Counted from the first letter of the stretch, positions 35,888 through 44,803 are shown. The stretch is 64,000 nt of DNA from an uncultured Burkholderiales bacterium (GCA_903935585.1 CAIZSE010000007.1:1-64000), one strand, 5' to 3'. Notes: a model not told the origin generated them from the letters alone. Numbers and translations: made by a program.

Positions 35888-36886
35888 ATGGCTGAAAACC
35901 AACCCTTGTTGTCCCAGGATGAACTGGCCGCCCTGTCGGCCAGCATCAGCGATGGCAGTCTTGACGTCGACACGGGCTACAACCTCGACGCCCAGATTCG
36001 CAAGCACGACCTGGCGGCAGAAGACAGCAGCCTGGGCGTGAACGTTTCTTCGCTGGACATGATCAACGAACGCTTCATTCGCATGTTCAGGCTGGGCATG
36101 CTTGAAGTTCTGCGCACCAGCCCCAGGATCAACCCCAGCCGAGCCCAGATTGTCCGTTTCAGTGACTACGTCAAAGACCTGAAAGCACCTCTCTCGGTCA
36201 ACATCATTCGCATGGCACCTTTGCGTGGCTACGCCATGGTGGTGATTGAACCCACCGTGGTGTTCAGCTCGCTCGACAGCTTTTTTGGTGGCTTTGGCCG
36301 AGGTGTGGGCCAACTCCCTCCTGGCCGTCTGTTCACACCGACCGAAACTCGCATCATCAAGATCATTTTGCAGGTCTTCTTCAGGTCATTCAAGGAAGCC
36401 TGGTCTCCAGTTACAGCCATTGATTTCGAGCATGTGAGCTCCGAGATCAACCCCCAATTTGCCCAAATTGCAGACGAAAACGACCTCGTCGTACTGAGTC
36501 GTTTTGAGTCCGACGCCGCCACACAAGGCGGGGGGTTCATCGACATGGTGATACCTTATGTGGCCCTCAAACCGGTCCGGGATTTGCTGCGCAGCCGTGT
36601 TCAAACCGGTGACGGCAACGAAGAGTCCGACAAGGTTTGGCACGGCCAATTGGCCGATGCTGTGCGCGACGCAGAACTCGAAATCCAGATCCTTCTGGGC
36701 AAGCTCAATTTGTCACTTCAGCAGCTCCAAACCATGCAGCCCGGTGACGTTTTGCCATTCAAAAAATCCGAATCGGCCAGAGCCCTTATCGAGGACATGC
36801 CCGTTTACGATGTCGAGATAGGCGCCTTGGGTAGCCAAGTGGCGGTGAAAATCGTCCAGGCCATCAGCCCAACCGTGCAAGCTTGA
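35888..36886 (+). CDS. fliM: Flagellar motor switch protein FliM
   Basis: A 332-residue C-ring protein. The N-terminal CheY-binding segment LLSQDELAAL is at about 7-16. The middle domain (INERFIRMFRLGMLEVLR and GYAMVVIEPTVVFSSLDSFFGG) contacts FliG, and the C-terminal SpoA-like domain (LELNL-type AELEIQILLGKLNLSLQQL) contacts FliN. The ATG at 35888 follows a TTG six bases earlier that gives two more residues. It sets rotation direction in response to CheY-P, whose genes are not here. Confidence 0.94.
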   Translation: MAENQPLLSQDELAALSASISDGSLDVDTGYNLDAQIRKHDLAAEDSSLGVNVSSLDMINERFIRMFRLGMLEVLRTSPRINPSRAQIVRFSDYVKDLKAPLSVNIIRMAPLRGYAMVVIEPTVVFSSLDSFFGGFGRGVGQLPPGRLFTPTETRIIKIILQVFFRSFKEAWSPVTAIDFEHVSSEINPQFAQIADENDLVVLSRFESDAATQGGGFIDMVIPYVALKPVRDLLRSRVQTGDGNEESDKVWHGQLADAVRDAELEIQILLGKLNLSLQQLQTMQPGDVLPFKKSESARALIEDMPVYDVEIGALGSQVAVKIVQAISPTVQA

Positions 36887-36911
36887 CCCCCCCCCACACA
36901 GAGGAACGCTT

Positions 36912-37223
36912 ATGAGCGATACGACCACCACCGCCGAACCCACCCCCGAAACCGGGGAAAAAGGCCAAATCCATTCGGATGTTTTACAAAACATCCCCGT
37001 CACCTTGTCGATTGAGGTTGGCCGCGCCGTGATCAAGATCCGTGACCTGATGCGCCTGACCCAAGGCAGCGTGGTCGAGTTGGACCGCATTGCCGGAGAG
37101 CCTCTGAATTTGCTGGTCAACAACACCGTGGTGGCACAAGGCGAAGTGGTCTTGGTCAACGACCGTTACGGCATTCGGCTGACCCGCGTAGTGCCCGCCT
37201 CGGAACGGCTTGACAACCTTTAA
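36912..37223 (+). CDS. fliN: Flagellar motor switch protein FliN
   Basis: A 103-residue C-ring protein of the SpoA family. The core VLQNIPVTLSIEVGRAVIKIRDLMRLTQGSVVELDRIAG (parts only) and the final GEVVLVNDRYGIRLTRVV are diagnostic. It lacks the N-terminal extension of larger FliN proteins. It follows fliM by 25 bases, with GAGGAACG upstream of the ATG. Confidence 0.95.
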   Translation: MSDTTTTAEPTPETGEKGQIHSDVLQNIPVTLSIEVGRAVIKIRDLMRLTQGSVVELDRIAGEPLNLLVNNTVVAQGEVVLVNDRYGIRLTRVVPASERLDNL

Positions 37224-37240
37224 TCCAGAATGGCCAGGCT

Positions 37241-37537
37241 ATGAACTCGGTATGGACTTTGGGAGACTGGCTGCAATACCTGTTCAGTTTCATTTTTGTG
37301 ATCGGTTTGTTGCTGGCTCTTTTGTGGACCCTGCGCAAATTGCAGGGCGGCTCTTCGCTGCTGGGCAAAAATACCCACCGCATGCAAACACTTGAAACAC
37401 TGTCGGTCGGTGCCCGCCAAAAGATCATGCTGATCCGGGTCGATGACCGGGAAATCCTGATTGGTGTCTCCGCCCAACAGATGAGCGTGCTGGCCCCCTG
37501 GCCTGACGCTGCATCACCAGAAAAAACAACACCATGA
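37241..37537 (+). CDS. fliO: Flagellar biosynthesis protein FliO
   Basis: A 98-residue bitopic membrane protein assisting assembly of the FliP pore. One transmembrane helix near 12-30 (LFSFIFVIGLLLALLW) is followed by a small cytoplasmic domain with LETLSVGARQKIMLIRVDDREILIGV, the FliO signature. Its stop overlaps the fliP start (ATGA). Confidence 0.9.
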   Translation: MNSVWTLGDWLQYLFSFIFVIGLLLALLWTLRKLQGGSSLLGKNTHRMQTLETLSVGARQKIMLIRVDDREILIGVSAQQMSVLAPWPDAASPEKTTP

Positions 37538-38286
37538 AGCGCTCCGTCACCATTGGCCTGATCCTCACCCTGCTGATCGGGCTGCTGCCCGTTTTGGCGC
37601 AGGCCGCCCCGGACATGCCGGCCATCACCAGCAGCAACACCGGCAAAGGCACGCAATACAGCATCACGCTGCAATTGCTGGCCCTGATGACGACCCTGTC
37701 GGTGCTGCCATCCCTGCTGCTCATGATGACTGCTTTTGTGCGCATCGTGATCGTCATGTCGATCTTGCGGCAAGCTTTGGGCACGGGTCAGACCCCCCCC
37801 AACATGGTGATCGTCGGGCTGTCGCTGTTCCTCACGCTTTTTGTGATGTCACCCGTCCTGAACGACGTTTACCAAAACGCCCTGCTGCCCTACATGAACC
37901 AGGGCATGGCGTTTGACAAAGCACTGGCGGCCGCAGAAAAGCCGATCCGGGCTTTCATGCTGCTGCAAACCCGTGAAGACGACATCGCCATGTTCATGGA
38001 AATCGCCCGCAACAAAGCTGTGACCAGCTCTCAAGATGTGCCGTTCATGACCCTGGTGCCCGCGTTTTTGACTTCTGAATTGAAAAGCGCTTTCACGATC
38101 GGCTTTTTGATTTACATCCCCTTTGTCGTGATCGACCTGATCGTGGCCAGCGTCTTGATGTCCATGGGCATGATGATGTTGTCACCCATGATGATTTCGA
38201 TGCCTTTCAAGCTGATGCTTTTTGTGCTGGTTGACGGCTGGAGCCTGATCATGGGTTCTTTGGCCGGCAGCTTTGCCATGCCTTAA
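37534..38286 (+). CDS. fliP: Flagellar biosynthesis protein FliP
   Basis: A 250-residue core protein of the export gate. It has a cleavable N-terminal signal-like segment (to about residue 24), then the FliP/YscR motifs LSVLPSLLLMMTAFVRIVIV, GTGQTPPNMVIVGLSLFLT and a C-terminal helix hairpin LMSMGMMMLSPMMISMPFKL. Five FliP subunits form the entry pore with FliQ and FliR. It is coupled to fliO by a 4-base overlap. Confidence 0.96.
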   Translation: MKRSVTIGLILTLLIGLLPVLAQAAPDMPAITSSNTGKGTQYSITLQLLALMTTLSVLPSLLLMMTAFVRIVIVMSILRQALGTGQTPPNMVIVGLSLFLTLFVMSPVLNDVYQNALLPYMNQGMAFDKALAAAEKPIRAFMLLQTREDDIAMFMEIARNKAVTSSQDVPFMTLVPAFLTSELKSAFTIGFLIYIPFVVIDLIVASVLMSMGMMMLSPMMISMPFKLMLFVLVDGWSLIMGSLAGSFAMP

Positions 38287-38297
38287 AGGAGTACATC

Positions 38298-38567
38298 ATG
38301 GACACCGCCATGGTCATTGATTTAAGCCGTCAGGCTTTGTGGACCGCCATGCTGGTCTGCGCGCCTTTGCTGCTGGTGGCCTTGGCTGTGGGCCTGTTCA
38401 TCGGCATCATTCAGGCCGCCACCTCGATCAACGAATCGACGCTCAGCTTCATTCCAAAGTTGATCGTGATGGGGCTGGCCTTGTTGGCTTTTGGCAGCTG
38501 GCAACTGGTCACCCTGATCGACTTCACGCGCAGCATTTTTCAACGCATCCCGACCTTGTTCACCTGA
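38298..38567 (+). CDS. fliQ: Flagellar biosynthesis protein FliQ
   Basis: An 89-residue protein of two transmembrane helices (about 14-36 and 50-72), with the family motif GLFIGIIQAATSINESTL between them. It forms the outer part of the FliPQR export pore. It has an AAGGAG ribosome site and lies 11 bases after fliP. Confidence 0.96.
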   Translation: MDTAMVIDLSRQALWTAMLVCAPLLLVALAVGLFIGIIQAATSINESTLSFIPKLIVMGLALLAFGSWQLVTLIDFTRSIFQRIPTLFT

Positions 38568-38585
38568 ACACGGCCCCTGCCCGCC

Positions 38586-39362
38586 ATGAACTTCCTCGCA
38601 GCCGACATCATCGAAAGGTTTTATACCTTTTTGTGGCCCATGCTGCGCATTTCGGCACTGATGGTCGCAGCCCCCATTTTTTCGCTCAGCGCCTTCAACT
38701 TGCGCCTGCGGATTTTGATGGCCCTTGTCCTGGCATGGCTGGTTTACCCCTTGCACCAGTGGCCTGTGCTCGACCCCTCTACCGCACCTGGTCTGGTCGA
38801 GGTCTTCAACCAGATCATGATCGGGGCCGTCATGGGCCTGATCCTTCAAGTCGTAGTCGCGGCCGTCGTCGTCGGAGGGCAAAGCATTGCCGCAGCCATG
38901 GGCTTGTCCATGGCCAACATGCTGGATCCCAACATGGGCAGCGTGCCGGTCATTTCGCAATTGCTGATCATCATGTCGACCCTGATTTTTGTCGGCTTTG
39001 GGGGGCATGCCATCTTGCTGGGCTTGATCTCTGAATCCTTCAACTCACTGCCGATCGGCACCTCCATCCTCAACCAAAACGTTTATGGGCGCGTTCTGCA
39101 GTGGAGCTCCATGGTGTTTTTGGGAGCGGTTTTGATGGCCTTGCCTGTCATGGTGTCGCTGCTTTTCATCAACGTCGGCCTGGGCATCGTCACACGGGCT
39201 GCGCCCAGCCTGAACATTTTTGCAGTCGGATTTCCCGCCATGATCATCGCGGGCTTCCTGATTTTGATCATCTCGATGGGCAGCATCGGGACCCGCATTG
39301 AATGGCTCTGGGTTCAGGGCTTCACCGTGGTGCGCGACGTGCTGGGGGTGCCCAATGTCTGA
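38586..39362 (+). CDS. fliR: Flagellar biosynthesis protein FliR
   Basis: A 258-residue export-gate subunit with about six transmembrane helices. Motifs include FTFLWPMLRISALM near the N-terminus, LGLAM-like GAVMGLILQVVVAAVVVGGQ and the QLLIIMSTLIFVGFGGHAILL segment. A single FliR completes the FliP5Q4R1 pore. It overlaps flhB by eight bases. Confidence 0.95.
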   Translation: MNFLAADIIERFYTFLWPMLRISALMVAAPIFSLSAFNLRLRILMALVLAWLVYPLHQWPVLDPSTAPGLVEVFNQIMIGAVMGLILQVVVAAVVVGGQSIAAAMGLSMANMLDPNMGSVPVISQLLIIMSTLIFVGFGGHAILLGLISESFNSLPIGTSILNQNVYGRVLQWSSMVFLGAVLMALPVMVSLLFINVGLGIVTRAAPSLNIFAVGFPAMIIAGFLILIISMGSIGTRIEWLWVQGFTVVRDVLGVPNV

Positions 39363-40518
39363 AGCCTCAGGTCAGGACAAAACCGAAGAGCCAACGGCCC
39401 GAAAACTGGGCAAGGCGCGCGAAGACGGGCAAGTGGCACGGTCGTCAGAATTGCCCGCTGCCGTCGTTGTCATTGGCGCGCTCTTGATGCTGTTGATGAC
39501 GGGCGGATGGCTGATCACACGCATGGCCAACGTGTTTGCCAATGGCTTTGTCTTTGACCGCACCACCATCAACAAGCCCCTGCTGCTGCCCGCGCTCTTT
39601 GGCGACCAGTTGATGGCGTCTTTCATCACGGTGATGCCCATCATGGTCTTTACCGTGGTTGCGGCCATCGTGGCCTCAGGCATGACCGGGGGTTATCTTT
39701 TCTCAATGCAGGCCGTTGCCCCCAAAGGCTCCAAACTCAGCTTGATCAATGGCCTGGGCCGCATATTTGGAACCCATGCGCTCGTTGAACTGGGCAAAGC
39801 CCTGCTCAAATTCAGCCTGGTCGCGCTCGTCTTGTGGTGGTCGCTGATGTCCAACATGGACGGGCTGATCCGCATCGGTCAGATGGGGCTGGAGCCCGCC
39901 CTCGCCGCTGCCGGCGTCATGATCATGCAATCGGCTTTGTGGGTGGCACTGAGTCTGGCGGTCATTGCGATGATCGATGTGCCTTACCAAAAATACTCGT
40001 TCAACAAGCGCATGCGCATGACCAAACAAGAGGTCAAAGACGAGTACAAACAAATGGAAGGCAGTCCGGAGGTCAAAGCCCAGATCCGCAGGCGCCAGCG
40101 CGAAATGGCCAACTCGCGCATGATGCAACGGGTCAAGGATGCCGACGTGGTGATCACCAACCCCGAGCACTTTGCCGTGGCACTTGAATACGACCCCACC
40201 GGAGACGGCGCCCCCATCATGGTCGCCAAAGGCTCGGACCACATGGCGGCACTCATTCGAGAAGAAGCCAAGGCCCATGGCGTTCATTTGTTTGAAGCCG
40301 CACCGCTGGCCCGCGCCATTTACTTCACCACTGAAGTCGAGCAACAAGTGCCGGAAGACCTCTACCATGCCGTTGCCCAGGTCATTGCCTACGTCTTTAG
40401 CCTGGAGGCGGCATCCCCCATGAATCCGCCCCAAGCCAAACCCAAAGTCAAAGTGCCTTCAAGCATGCTTTTCAATCCCGACGGCAGTCGGCTTGAGAAA
40501 GCTGGAGCCAGCGCATGA
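39355..40518 (+). CDS. flhB: Flagellar biosynthesis protein FlhB, export switch
   Basis: A 387-residue inner-membrane protein with four transmembrane helices and a C-terminal cytoplasmic switch domain. The N-terminal DKTEEPTARKLGKAREDGQ is diagnostic. Autocleavage should occur between N269 and P270. Here the motif reads NPEH instead of the more usual NPTH; the Asn-Pro bond needed for cleavage is kept. It interacts with FliK to change export from rod/hook to filament proteins. It overlaps fliR and the following gene. Confidence 0.96.
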   Translation: MSEASGQDKTEEPTARKLGKAREDGQVARSSELPAAVVVIGALLMLLMTGGWLITRMANVFANGFVFDRTTINKPLLLPALFGDQLMASFITVMPIMVFTVVAAIVASGMTGGYLFSMQAVAPKGSKLSLINGLGRIFGTHALVELGKALLKFSLVALVLWWSLMSNMDGLIRIGQMGLEPALAAAGVMIMQSALWVALSLAVIAMIDVPYQKYSFNKRMRMTKQEVKDEYKQMEGSPEVKAQIRRRQREMANSRMMQRVKDADVVITNPEHFAVALEYDPTGDGAPIMVAKGSDHMAALIREEAKAHGVHLFEAAPLARAIYFTTEVEQQVPEDLYHAVAQVIAYVFSLEAASPMNPPQAKPKVKVPSSMLFNPDGSRLEKAGASA

Positions 40519-41855
40519 ACACCCAGATCCACCCCGAGACCACCGCCTTGAACAATTTTGTCTTTCGAGCCGCTGATCGCATGCGGATTGACGGCTGCGC
40601 CAATGCCGTGGCGCGTGAGGGCCTGAGTCTGGCGCTTTACTGCCCCTTTGAGGCCTTGCTGGACCACTATGTCAACTTGCTCCTGGCCAGCTTGCGCCAG
40701 CAAGCGCCTGAACACCGAATCGAGGTGTACTTTCCAGCCAGCACCGAATCCTTGCTGGACCGTTTCAACGAAGTGCTGGCCACCCAGTCGCTCCACCAGG
40801 CCGTCAAAACAGCATCGAGTGTCAACCAGGCCCAAATCTGGGTCGTGCACGATGCCCAAATGCTGCCCGAGACAGAAATCCAGTTGTTGGCACGCTTGAT
40901 CCAAAATTTTCCGGGCGCCAATATCCGGGCCATTTTGTTGATGTCTGGCAGCGCCAACGCCAACAAGTCGCCCTTGTCGGCTTTCGGCCGAAAAATTTTG
41001 CGCTGGGACATTGAAGCACCCACCGAAGAACAAGCGCAAGCTGCGCTCGACGTCGCCCGCCATGAAGGCCGCTTCAATGCGGTGCAGCAATTGGTCCAGC
41101 GCATCCAGCGCAAACAGTTTCCCGAGCTGGACATGCCCTTCAGCCCGGCCATTGCGTCTGTTGCTTTGACCAGTCTCGAACCGGCCCAAACACCAAGGTC
41201 CAAACTCAAAAGCAAACTGCAGGCATTTCAGCAGCACGGCGTGTCGGCCTTGCAGGCATTTCGGCAAACGGGCCAGAGCGCCAACAAAACCGCCTTCTGG
41301 ATTCGGCAAAACACCAAGTTGGCTTTGGGCATTGCCTTGGCCTTGTTCGTGTCCACGCTGACGATGCTCTGGATTCAGCCCGAAGCGTTTGGCATCAAGC
41401 CTGCCAAACCCATTGCGGCCGCACCCCTCAAGAGTCCGCAACTGGCCTCTCAAACGCCGGCAACGGCACCTGTTGTGATCGCAGACGAGCCCCCTCGTCC
41501 TGTGGTGGCGCCCATGGCCAAGACGCCAACAGAGTCAGCCATCGAGGCGCCTGAAGCCACGCTGGATGCACAGGCCTGGATCAAAAAACTCGATGCTGGC
41601 AGCTTCTTGCTCCAGCACGGCACCTCCAGCAGCTACGAAAAAGTACTGGACATTCAGCGCAAATTCCCTGGATTGAAACAAGCCCAAATTGTTGCGGCCT
41701 ACCGCCCCGGCGAAAAGCTGGCGCATTTCGTGATCGTGTCTGGCCCCTTCGGTGAAGTCGGCCAGGGTTACGAAGCCTCCAAACGTCCCGGTATTCCGAA
41801 AAGCTGGGTTCGTCCAACCCGAAGCTTGCAAGATCAACTCAAGAGCCCGACCTGA
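40515..41855 (+). CDS. DamX-like membrane protein with degenerate ATPase-like N-domain and SPOR-like C-domain
   Basis: A 446-residue protein, start overlapping the flhB stop (ATGA). Residues 1-200 resemble the AAA/ExeA-like domain of DamX-type proteins but show no Walker A loop; QIWVVHDAQMLP (around 110) is where Walker B would be. A transmembrane helix is at about 267-285 (ALGIALALFVSTLTMLWI). After a Pro/Ala-rich linker, the C-terminus (from about 355, SFLLQHGTSSSYEKVL then HFVIVSGPFGE) has the alternating pattern of a SPOR peptidoglycan-binding domain. The role is unknown; it may tie the flagellar export or motor complex to the cell wall. Confidence 0.7.
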   Translation: MNTQIHPETTALNNFVFRAADRMRIDGCANAVAREGLSLALYCPFEALLDHYVNLLLASLRQQAPEHRIEVYFPASTESLLDRFNEVLATQSLHQAVKTASSVNQAQIWVVHDAQMLPETEIQLLARLIQNFPGANIRAILLMSGSANANKSPLSAFGRKILRWDIEAPTEEQAQAALDVARHEGRFNAVQQLVQRIQRKQFPELDMPFSPAIASVALTSLEPAQTPRSKLKSKLQAFQQHGVSALQAFRQTGQSANKTAFWIRQNTKLALGIALALFVSTLTMLWIQPEAFGIKPAKPIAAAPLKSPQLASQTPATAPVVIADEPPRPVVAPMAKTPTESAIEAPEATLDAQAWIKKLDAGSFLLQHGTSSSYEKVLDIQRKFPGLKQAQIVAAYRPGEKLAHFVIVSGPFGEVGQGYEASKRPGIPKSWVRPTRSLQDQLKSPT

Positions 41856-41872
41856 GCGATGGAAGCCATCTG

Positions 41873-42319
41873 ATGAAAAAGAACACCCTTATTCGCAACG
41901 ACTCACCCCACGCCGTCAAGATGAACGAAGGCTCCAATGTGGCCGAGCGAAGAGTCAAAAAAGTCGCTGCCGTTAAAGAAGACGAGCCCAAACCCAGCGT
42001 CAGTCTGCTGGTCAAGCCGACACCAGAGATCACACCGGTCCCCGTCAAAGCGCCCAAACGTTCGGCCGTCAAACCTCGCCCGAGTGTGCGACTGAAGACA
42101 GCACCACCAGCACCGCCTGCACCGGCCCCCCTGCCCATCCAGGCCGTCAAACCCCTGGCAGCAATCACCGCAGCGCCCATCTTGGACGAAGCAGCCCTGT
42201 GGGAACAAGACAACCCTGTGAAAAGCCGTTTGGCACAGCTCAGGACACGCAACGCACTTTTGGATGAACAACTCCAAAGACTGAAGACCCCCTTCCATGC
42301 CCGAGGAAAAAAATCATGA
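41873..42319 (+). CDS. Unknown Pro/Lys-rich protein in the flhB-proximal operon
   Basis: A 148-residue protein with no membrane segment. It is basic and Pro/Ala-rich through residues 25-105, ending in a helical tail (KSRLAQLRTRNALLDEQLQRL). No family is recognised. GGAAG precedes the ATG, and its stop overlaps the start of the next gene, so it belongs to the operon. The C-terminal helix may pair with a neighbour. Confidence 0.7.
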   Translation: MKKNTLIRNDSPHAVKMNEGSNVAERRVKKVAAVKEDEPKPSVSLLVKPTPEITPVPVKAPKRSAVKPRPSVRLKTAPPAPPAPAPLPIQAVKPLAAITAAPILDEAALWEQDNPVKSRLAQLRTRNALLDEQLQRLKTPFHARGKKS

Positions 42320-43332
42320 GCGAGAAAACTTTCACGCCCGCCGCCGAGCCCCAGGACCCTGCGCACACCGAGGACAGCCAGACGCCGTCGTCGATACCCG
42401 CACCTGCTCCGGAGAACCTGGCGCCACACCACGACGCGCACCAGGCACCAACCCCAGCTCCAGCCCCTGCCGCTGCCCCAGCCCCCGAAAAGCCCCTGCA
42501 CATGGGCATGTCGGTTGACCAACGTGCGTACCAGCAATACCAATCGCTGGCCCAAGTGGTCCTGGACTCGGCTGACCTGGCCACCAAATCGGCAGAAGCC
42601 GCAGCCAACGCCAGCAGCACGCTCAGGCAAACCACCGCTGATTTCAAGGACCTCACGGAATCAGGCCATAAAAAAGCCCGCCTTTTGTTGGTCATCACGG
42701 GGGGCGTGCTGGTCATCAGCCTGATCTTTTTCCTCATCATGGGTGTTCGCCTGGTCAGCCGCATCAACCAGTTGGATGCCATGCTGATGGCGGTTGGCAA
42801 ACGCGTGGTAGAGCTCAACTCGGGCATGGAATCCCTTGAAGGCGTCAACCAAAGTGTGAAAGAGCTGGCCTCGCAGCAAGTGGCCTTGACCAAATCGCAG
42901 GGCCAGATTGAGGGCCGGATCGATGCCTCTCTCAAACAGTCTGAAAGCCTGGTTCAAAAAGTGCCGAGCGAGACCGCCAAACAAGTGGCCGCCAGCAGCG
43001 ACTCGGTGATCCGGCAAGTTCAGGGCATCAACGCCAAATTGCAAACGCAGGCCAATGCCGTTCAAGCCATGGGCAACGAGGTGAAATCCCTGAAAACAGC
43101 TGTCGGCAATGTCGACGGTCTCAAGCGCGATGTCGAAGCCTTGGTCACGCTGCAAAAAGAACGCTATCTGGAAACAGTGCAAAAGAACACCGCCACCGCA
43201 TCACGCGAGCGGGCGGTGCAGTTTCCACGCTATGCAGCCCCTAAACCCGGCGAGACCAGTAGCGCTTCACCTGCCCCCGCAACATCGGCCACAAACCCTG
43301 CCAGCGCGGCTTTGCCGCCGACCAAACCCTGA
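42316..43332 (+). CDS. Unknown membrane-anchored coiled-coil protein
   Basis: A 338-residue protein. A Pro/Ala-rich, probably cytoplasmic N-terminus (1-65) is followed by a helix, one transmembrane segment (about 118-140, LLLVITGGVLVISLIFFLIMG) and a long predicted coiled coil (about 145-290, repeated Gln/Ser/Val heptads), then a Pro/Ala tail. Homology not recognised; the layout is like methyl-accepting or polar scaffold proteins without their signature domains. It is the last gene of the fliK-flhB operon. Confidence 0.72.
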   Translation: MSEKTFTPAAEPQDPAHTEDSQTPSSIPAPAPENLAPHHDAHQAPTPAPAPAAAPAPEKPLHMGMSVDQRAYQQYQSLAQVVLDSADLATKSAEAAANASSTLRQTTADFKDLTESGHKKARLLLVITGGVLVISLIFFLIMGVRLVSRINQLDAMLMAVGKRVVELNSGMESLEGVNQSVKELASQQVALTKSQGQIEGRIDASLKQSESLVQKVPSETAKQVAASSDSVIRQVQGINAKLQTQANAVQAMGNEVKSLKTAVGNVDGLKRDVEALVTLQKERYLETVQKNTATASRERAVQFPRYAAPKPGETSSASPAPATSATNPASAALPPTKP

Positions 43333-43457
43333 GCGCTTTACACACGCATTCGGCGCGCATTTGACTCACATCTGACGCGCAGGGGGATTTTCAAGGGGCT
43401 GGAACAGTCTTGCCTTGATGAACTTCAGATACGGGCCGAGTCAGGTCGGCCTGTGGT

Positions 43458-43868
43458 TCACTCAATGCAAACGGCGATGTAGGTGAGAACAAAAACACCA
43501 TTCGGCGGGATCTTTCGCCAATACCCCATCTCGTTGACGGTGAAGATTTTTTGACCCGTCATTTTGGCGCCTGAGAAACTGGTCAACTGCCCCATGCGGT
43601 GCATCTTGTAATTGCAGTCGTACTCGTTCAGGTAACGCCTGGACAAGACCCCATCGGCGTCAGCGACCTTCAGGTCTTGCATTTCCCAAACCCTGCGTAC
43701 GGTTTCTTCTTTTTCAATCGAGTTTCGATTGACGTAAAGCGTCACTTCAGCCGTTTCACCGATACGGGTCCAGGCCCACGCAGAGACTGGCGAGAGGCCG
43801 CCAAGCAGCAGCAAAAAGCCCAGGCTTCCCAGCAAAAATGGTCGCATTGAAAACACCCGAAAAGTCAT
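43458..43868 (-). CDS. Exported protein of surface-adhesin E-like family
   Basis: A 136-residue protein with an N-terminal signal peptide (about 1-29, FLLGSLGFLLLLGGLSPVSAWA). The mature part is a compact beta-rich domain beginning WTRIGETAEVTLYVNRNSIE, with a conserved-looking NEYDC and a C-terminal cysteine, as in small proteins annotated surface-adhesin E in Burkholderiales. The ATG at 43868 is chosen over 43847 because GAGAG lies upstream. It follows a FemAB-like gene on the same strand with only 8 bp between them. Its job is unknown. Confidence 0.7.
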   Translation of the reverse strand: MTFRVFSMRPFLLGSLGFLLLLGGLSPVSAWAWTRIGETAEVTLYVNRNSIEKEETVRRVWEMQDLKVADADGVLSRRYLNEYDCNYKMHRMGQLTSFSGAKMTGQKIFTVNEMGYWRKIPPNGVFVLTYIAVCIE

Positions 43869-43876
43869 TTTTTCTC

Positions 43877-44803
43877 TCAAAAATATGTGCCGGCCAGAGT
43901 CACCGCCCGACCTCCCGTGCCCAATTTGAAGCGGGAAATACCTGGCAAATCGTGGGTATTGATACCGCCCAAATCGAGAACCTCCACGCCGAGCTCTTGC
44001 AGATACACCATCGCTTTCCACATCAACGCATTGTGTGCATTGAGCTGGCGGCCCTCGTCGTCAGCCCAGCCCATATGGTAACTGGCGACACGCCCATGAA
44101 TCAAGAACAGCATCGCTGCCACCGTGTTCTTGCCCAGCTCGGCATACGCCACGGCAAAAGACTGGCGAGGATCCGTGTTGGCGTCGATGTAAGCCTGCAC
44201 AAAATCGGTGGGCAAGCCATGGAATTTTTTGGCTTCACGCTGGTCCATTTCCTTGCCCAGCAACCACTGACAACGCTTCAAGCTGGGTTGCACCTGAACC
44301 CTCAGTTTTTCGTTCAACAAGACCTTGTTCAAGCGGTTGCGCCATTTGCCCTCCAGCCCCTCCTTCAGGCTCGTCAAGGGGCTGGTCAAATCCAGCAGCA
44401 CGGTGGAATAACCGGTCATCACCCGAGACATGCCCTTGATTTCGACAGCGTCCACCTCAGGCAGCGCCCGGTCAGGAGAAAACAGCAACACCTTCAGGCG
44501 AGGCAAAGGGATGGACTGACGCAACAGCCGGTAAACCAGGGCGCGTTGAGCGGCGGTTGTATCGGGGTGCCAAACAGGCCCCCGCGTGCAAGAGGCCAGC
44601 GAAACATAGCCCACAATGCGCCTGCACATGAACTGTGCCAGCGCCACAAGTCGGCCGCCATCCCAGACCATGGCACGGTGCATGACCACATCCAATGAGG
44701 TCAAGGCATCGCCATATGTCCAGGCCTGCTGCAATGCGCCGTGTTGCAAGGCATGGAATTCCTCCCACTGCGCCTGCGGTAAATGGTCCCAACTGACTTT
44801 CAT
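43877..44803 (-). CDS. GNAT/FemAB-like acyltransferase family protein
   Basis: A 308-residue protein of the FemAB-like or BioF2-like acetyltransferase group (two GNAT folds). Landmarks are QQAWTYGDA near the N-terminus, KWRNRLNKVL, YHMGWADDEGR and a C-terminal VLDLGGINTHDLPGISRFKLGTGG. The family transfers amino-acyl or acyl groups to peptidoglycan precursors or sugars. It lies divergently upstream of the motAB unit and on the same strand as the exported protein gene. A role in modifying the wall or flagellin glycans is possible but only inferred. Confidence 0.75.
   Translation of the reverse strand: MKVSWDHLPQAQWEEFHALQHGALQQAWTYGDALTSLDVVMHRAMVWDGGRLVALAQFMCRRIVGYVSLASCTRGPVWHPDTTAAQRALVYRLLRQSIPLPRLKVLLFSPDRALPEVDAVEIKGMSRVMTGYSTVLLDLTSPLTSLKEGLEGKWRNRLNKVLLNEKLRVQVQPSLKRCQWLLGKEMDQREAKKFHGLPTDFVQAYIDANTDPRQSFAVAYAELGKNTVAAMLFLIHGRVASYHMGWADDEGRQLNAHNALMWKAMVYLQELGVEVLDLGGINTHDLPGISRFKLGTGGRAVTLAGTYF

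Noticed and set aside
40159-40170. FlhB inactivated at its cleavage site (NPEH instead of NPTH)
   Set aside because: Asn269-Pro270, the bond that is cut, is intact; the third position is known to tolerate change, so I note it only as a variant.
43838-44698. 286-codon open frame opposite the FemAB-like gene
   Set aside because: It overlaps both minus-strand genes, which show a signal peptide and a recognisable acyltransferase pattern; the plus frame shows neither.
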